This document shows positions 60,857 through 64,000 of a stretch of DNA of 64,000 nucleotides, piece after piece. The notes under the pieces were generated by a model. That model was not told where the DNA came from and made no database searches. It saw only the letters and a list, made by a program, of their open reading frames with translations. Source of the stretch: CBDCFV01 sp965216425 (GTDB lineage: Bacteria > Chloroflexota > Dehalococcoidia > Lucifugimonadales > UBA3495); assembly GCA_965216425.1 (NCBI GenBank), contig CBDCFV010000007.1, forward strand, positions 1,448,774 through 1,512,773. Reading direction: 5' to 3'. The translations under genes were made by a program, and so were the position numbers. Every line of letters starts with the position of its first letter. The stretch's first letter is position 1.

Positions 60857-61548
60857 CGTTCTTCCATGGGTTGCCCCGTGACGCAGACCTGCCGCAGGCA
60901 GCATCCGCCGCAGCGGGGGACTTTGGCGCAGGCCTCCTTGGCGTGCCGGTCCAGGAGGGCATGGTACTCGTTGAACAGTCCCGCATCGGCGGGCAGGTTG
61001 TCCTGGAACAGCGCTTGATAGGCCGAGTAGGAATTGCCAAAACCTTCCGGCACGACACCCAACCGCTGCACGATCCGGCGGGTATAGGCGTCGATGACGA
61101 AGGACGGTTTGCCCGCTGCATAGACTACGATATCGTCCGCTGTTTCCGGGCCGATACCGTGAATTGAAAGAAGCTCAATTCTCAACTCCTCCACAGGCTG
61201 AGACAGCAGCCCCTCCAGCCTGCCCCGGTGGTTTACCTCTACGTGCCGGGCAAAGGCCTTGAGCTTGCGGGCTTTGGCATTGAAATAGCCGGAAGGCCGG
61301 ATGATGGCGGCCAGTTCCTGCTCCGGCAGGCGGTCAATCACCCGGAGAGACCAACAGCCGGCGTCCTTCATGTTGGCGATTGCCATCTCCACGTTGGTCC
61401 AAGCCGCCGCCTGGGTGAGGATAGCGCCGATTACCACGTCCAGAGGGCCATCTCCGGGCCACCAGCCTTGGGGGCCGTAGCGGCGGTATAAAAGGTCGTA
61501 AACTTCCGGCAGCAGTTCAGACAGGTCGATGTCGGTTGGGGGTTTCAC
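60853..61548 (-). CDS. Endonuclease III/MagIII-like DNA glycosylase
   Basis: 231 residues, HhH-GPD superfamily. The hairpin-helix-hairpin is LLSIHGIGPETADDIVVYA (~127-145) and the catalytic Asp153 is in VIDAYTRR. The lysine expected of bifunctional Nth is Glu135, so a monofunctional glycosylase such as MagIII (3-methyladenine) is likely. A C-terminal cysteine cluster (CAKVPRCGGCCLRQVC) suggests a 4Fe-4S cluster. Start GTG 61548 overlaps the SfsA stop (GTGA). The stop lies in a MITE-like end. Confidence 0.88.
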   Translation of the reverse strand: MKPPTDIDLSELLPEVYDLLYRRYGPQGWWPGDGPLDVVIGAILTQAAAWTNVEMAIANMKDAGCWSLRVIDRLPEQELAAIIRPSGYFNAKARKLKAFARHVEVNHRGRLEGLLSQPVEELRIELLSIHGIGPETADDIVVYAAGKPSFVIDAYTRRIVQRLGVVPEGFGNSYSAYQALFQDNLPADAGLFNEYHALLDRHAKEACAKVPRCGGCCLRQVCVTGQPMEER

Positions 61549-62234
61549 AAGCGTACCGGCAATGGGGAATCCAGTTCGATGGACTGTTCCGAAACGCGGC
61601 AATTGTAGGCGAAGACCTCGACTCCGCATGACAGGGAATGGCGCAAGGCCGAGCAAAAGTTGGGATCGGCTGTTTCGTGGGGAGCGAAGGCCACCGCGTC
61701 CGACCGTTGCACCACGAACACCACAGCGGCGCGGTGTCCTTCCGCAACGGCTTGGTCCAAACTTCTCATATGTTTGGCGCCGCGCTCGGTAGGGGCATCG
61801 GGGAACAAGCCTACTCCATCGACCACCAGGGTAACCGACTTGGTTTCAATGTAACACCGCCCGTTCGACCCATCCAACATCAAGTCCAAGCGGCTTTCGC
61901 CGAACGGCACTTCACGATTGACCTTGGAGTATTCGGCGAACTGGCCTAAGCCTCCCAACTCAAGGGCCTCGGCCACCAAACCATTGGGCAGCCGGGCATC
62001 GGCGGACGACAGGGTAAAACCCAAGTCCACCAACGCCAAGTCGAACCGGGTCTTCCGGTGTTCCCCGGTCCGGGGTTTCAATAGCACGCGAAAACCGGGA
62101 ACGAACAGTTCCCGCATACGGCCGGAGTTAGCCACGTGGACCAGCTCTTCACGTCCGTTCACGTCCACCAAGGCGGCGAAGCGGTTCAACCGGGCGACGA
62201 ACCGGCCTTCCACGAGATCGGTGCCAAGCTGCAT
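61545..62234 (-). CDS. sfsA: SfsA family DNA/RNA nuclease-like protein
   Basis: 229 residues. The SfsA OB-like N-terminal domain (RFVARLNRFAALVDVNGREELVHVANSGRMREL) and the restriction-endonuclease-like C-terminal domain (ESRLDLMLDGSNGRCYIETKSVTL) with its D..ExK-type active site are intact. E. coli SfsA affects maltose regulation and binds DNA; nuclease activity is proposed for the family. Start ATG 62234; upstream in-frame codons are repeat DNA. Coupled to the glycosylase gene, suggesting a DNA-related role. Confidence 0.93.
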   Translation of the reverse strand: MQLGTDLVEGRFVARLNRFAALVDVNGREELVHVANSGRMRELFVPGFRVLLKPRTGEHRKTRFDLALVDLGFTLSSADARLPNGLVAEALELGGLGQFAEYSKVNREVPFGESRLDLMLDGSNGRCYIETKSVTLVVDGVGLFPDAPTERGAKHMRSLDQAVAEGHRAAVVFVVQRSDAVAFAPHETADPNFCSALRHSLSCGVEVFAYNCRVSEQSIELDSPLPVRL

Positions 62235-62270
62235 CAACAAACTCAACGCCCGCCTTGCTGCCTGAGGACG

Positions 62271-62419
62271 GTAGCGTTCCGTTTCAGGTGGTCTGTCCAG
62301 AGGTGACGGTACGGTGGATTCCCGCCTTCGCGGGAATGACGATTGGGCACGGGAATGACGGTTGGACCTCGGAATGAACATTGGGTCTGGGAATTAAACC
62401 ACTTAAATTGCAACGCTGT
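62271..62419. repeat. MITE-like element with GTAGCGTT ends, hairpin and tandem units, copy 2
   Basis: Same family as 60681-60856: left GTAGCGTTCCGTTTCAGGTG, inverted right ACAGCGTTGCAATTTAAGTG. The hairpin ATTCCCGCCTTCGCGGGAAT is followed by ATGAC-type units at 62336, 62355 and 62374. Copies 1 and 2 flank the sfsA/glycosylase pair in the same orientation. Confidence 0.72.
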
Positions 62420-62530
62420 CCCGGAGGACTGGCCTACGGATGGCGGAGCGGTTAACATGGTAACAAGCCATGCCAAGCGCATCAACAATGACTTGCCCGG
62501 TCCTGGTCGGGCGTTGCCTCTGCAAATCAA

Positions 62531-63412
62531 ATGACAACGGGAATTATGGCCAACGCCAACAATATTCCTGACTTTGTGAGCCGTTTCGACCGCTCGTGTT
62601 CGTCCAACCGTTCATTGCTTTGCGTTGGGTTGGACGTTGACCCTGAACTCATGCCTGTGAAAGACCCGCTCGACTTTAACCGGGCTATCATAGACGCAAC
62701 CGCTGACCTGGTTTGCGCCTATAAACCGAACATAGCCTTCTACGAGGCCTTGGGCATGGACGGGCTGCGGGCCCTTGAGGGGACCATTGACCACATCCGC
62801 AAGGCCGCGCCCAACACAGTCATACTTGGCGATGCCAAGCGGGGGGACATCGGATCTACCGCTCCAGCCTACGCCAAGGCGATGTTCCAAGTATGGGGCT
62901 TTGACGCTGTTACGGTAAACGCTTGGGGAGGGTACGACGGCTTGGAGCCGTTTCTGGAAGACCCCGCGCGCGGAGTGTTCATCTGGTGCCGGGGGTCCAA
63001 TCCGGGTTCCGCAGATCTTCAGGACCTGACCGTGAACACGCTCGATGGGCCGATTCCCTTGTACCAGCACTTGGCGCGTTCCGCGGACGGTTGGAACCGT
63101 AATGGCAACATCGGGCTGGTAATGGGCGCTACCAACCCAGACCAACTTGCGGACGTGCGGAGCCTGTGCCCACACATGCCTTTGCTTATCCCAGGGGTAG
63201 GTGCGCAAGGGGGAGACTTGGCAGATGCGGTGCTGGCTGGAATGGACCGTAACGGCAGACGCGCCTTGATTAACTCGTCGCGGGGGATCATATATGCCCG
63301 GCCGGAACCAGGCGGGAGCCAGGACTTCGCCGCGGCTGCCCGGCAAGCGGCGGCCAGGCTGCGGGACCAAATCAACCGGATTTTGACGGATGCGGGCAAG
63401 GGATGGCTTTAG
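62531..63412 (+). CDS. pyrF: Orotidine 5'-phosphate decarboxylase
   Basis: 293 residues, the longer type-2 subfamily. Substrate and catalytic motif ILGDAKRGDIGSTA contains Asp101, Lys103 and Asp106; LLCVGLDVDP at the N-terminus and GVGAQGGDLADAV near the C-terminus bind the phosphate. It makes UMP, the last step of pyrimidine synthesis. Start ATG 62531 or ATG 62546; neither has a clear ribosome site. It overlaps the DUF951 gene by 10 nt. Confidence 0.96.
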   Translation: MTTGIMANANNIPDFVSRFDRSCSSNRSLLCVGLDVDPELMPVKDPLDFNRAIIDATADLVCAYKPNIAFYEALGMDGLRALEGTIDHIRKAAPNTVILGDAKRGDIGSTAPAYAKAMFQVWGFDAVTVNAWGGYDGLEPFLEDPARGVFIWCRGSNPGSADLQDLTVNTLDGPIPLYQHLARSADGWNRNGNIGLVMGATNPDQLADVRSLCPHMPLLIPGVGAQGGDLADAVLAGMDRNGRRALINSSRGIIYARPEPGGSQDFAAAARQAAARLRDQINRILTDAGKGWL

Positions 63413-63603
63413 ACCTGAAGGTAGGGGACGTGGTGAGGATGAAGAAGCCCCACCCCTGCGGCAACTACCTCTGGCTGGTCACCCGTTTGGGGGCGGATAT
63501 CGGGTTGACTTGCCAGAAGTGCCAACGCCACGTAATGCTTGCCCGTTCTCACTTGGAGCGGCGAGTCAAAGAGGTCATCCTCAGGACTTCCAAGACCCTT
63601 TAA
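63403..63603 (+). CDS. DUF951 domain protein
   Basis: 66 residues: VGDVVRMKKPHPCGNYLWLV and GADIGLTCQKCQRHVMLARS are diagnostic of DUF951, a small zinc-ribbon-like protein (Cys in HPCG and CQKC) widespread in Firmicutes and Chloroflexota. It overlaps the pyrF end. Function unknown; nucleic-acid binding is plausible from the basic C-terminus. Confidence 0.92.
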   Translation: MALDLKVGDVVRMKKPHPCGNYLWLVTRLGADIGLTCQKCQRHVMLARSHLERRVKEVILRTSKTL

Positions 63604-63674
63604 CCGGTCACGAGCGGCGACGCGAAAAGGGACGGCTCCGCGCAAACCGGCGTCGTGTGGAAAGTTGGACGCGG

Positions 63675-64000
63675 TTAAGAGACTGACTGGCCCTGCTCCG
63701 CCGTGGAGTTGCCCCAATCCAGCAACTCGGCGTGAAACCCTCGCATCTGGTCGGACACGGTATCGATAAAGTTCCGCACCGCCCTGCCCAGGAATTTGCC
63801 CTTTAGCGTACACACGCCTATGACGGAGCTGTCGAAAATGTGATCCAAGAGGACCACGCCAAGCTTGTCATGGTCTTCGGCGTGGAGGGTAAAGTCGCTG
63901 GTGATTGCCAGTCCCATGCCGATTTCCACGTAACGCTTTATGGACTCTGTGTCGTCCATCGCCAAGACTACGTCATAAGTGAGGCCTTTACTACGCAACG
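63675..64000 (-). CDS. LysR-type regulator, C-terminal part (cut by right edge)
   Basis: The visible 108 residues belong to the effector-binding domain of a LysR regulator: DDTESIKRYVEIGMGLAITSDF is the CysB-like anion-site block, followed by GVVLLDHIF, GVCTLKGKFLGRAVRNFID. The DNA-binding domain lies beyond the window. CysB/Cbl-type regulators control sulfur metabolism, but this cannot be concluded from the part seen. Confidence 0.85.
   Translation of the reverse strand, partial: LRSKGLTYDVVLAMDDTESIKRYVEIGMGLAITSDFTLHAEDHDKLGVVLLDHIFDSSVIGVCTLKGKFLGRAVRNFIDTVSDQMRGFHAELLDWGNSTAEQGQSVS

Overview
This window looks like a chromosomal piece of a GC-rich, probably marine or host-associated Chloroflexota bacterium of the SAR202/Dehalococcoidia type. 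That placement is inferred from gene content: an LLM F420-type oxidoreductase, a GMC oxidoreductase, a thiolase/DUF35 pair, DapL-type lysine synthesis, archaeal-type ApgM, DUF951, and many small amide/acyl/aldol catabolic enzymes. No rRNA or marker phylogeny is available here.

Layout. 1-12.4 kb holds scattered catabolic and housekeeping genes: a TPP enzyme cut by the left edge, acetamidase/formamidase, a DedA protein, threonine dehydratase, an AIR-synthase-like protein, a blue-copper lipoprotein, tRNA-Glu, an M20 peptidase, an HpcH/HpaI aldolase, a coupled DUF35/thiolase pair and a NYN nuclease. 12.6-22.3 kb is one long co-directional housekeeping run: tsaC, a degenerate polyprenyl-synthase homologue, pgk, a TfoX-N protein, apgM, tpiA, miaA, dapF, dapL, hflX. 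It joins lower glycolysis, tRNA modification at A37 and diaminopimelate synthesis. 22.7-23.0 kb is a tRNA-Val/Leu/Arg cluster. 23.4-28.9 kb is a MacAB-like export operon whose adaptor has an extraordinarily long coiled coil. 29-38.6 kb carries oxidative catabolism genes separated by repeats. 38.9 kb is a second tRNA-Val.

39-56 kb is an accessory region. It has three HEPN-like small proteins, an HPP membrane protein, two inverted IS1380-type copies bracketing about 8.2 kb, three IS630-type copies (two almost identical, two abutting at one TA), a VapBC/FitAB-type toxin-antitoxin locus whose toxin gene is split by an IS630 copy, toxin-antitoxin and DUF2283 debris, and a transposase remnant. 56-64 kb returns to chromosomal genes: an MMPL/RND transporter, an SDR, a cupin, a MagIII/Nth-like glycosylase coupled to SfsA, pyrF coupled to a DUF951 protein, and a LysR regulator cut by the right edge.

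The most unusual content is non-coding. (i) Hairpins of 23-24 bp with a common GGGCAGGCT side are inserted in transposase genes, and for one an almost identical uninterrupted relative is present in the same window. (ii) Copies of the TCATTCCCGC...GCGGGAA hairpin are preceded by tandem units phased at 19-20 bp and are carried in MITE-like elements with their own terminal inverted repeats. (iii) A three-copy 40-nt motif has a conserved 20-mer, exactly 15 variable bases, then GCGGT. (iv) Several repeat ends supply the stop codon of the adjacent gene.
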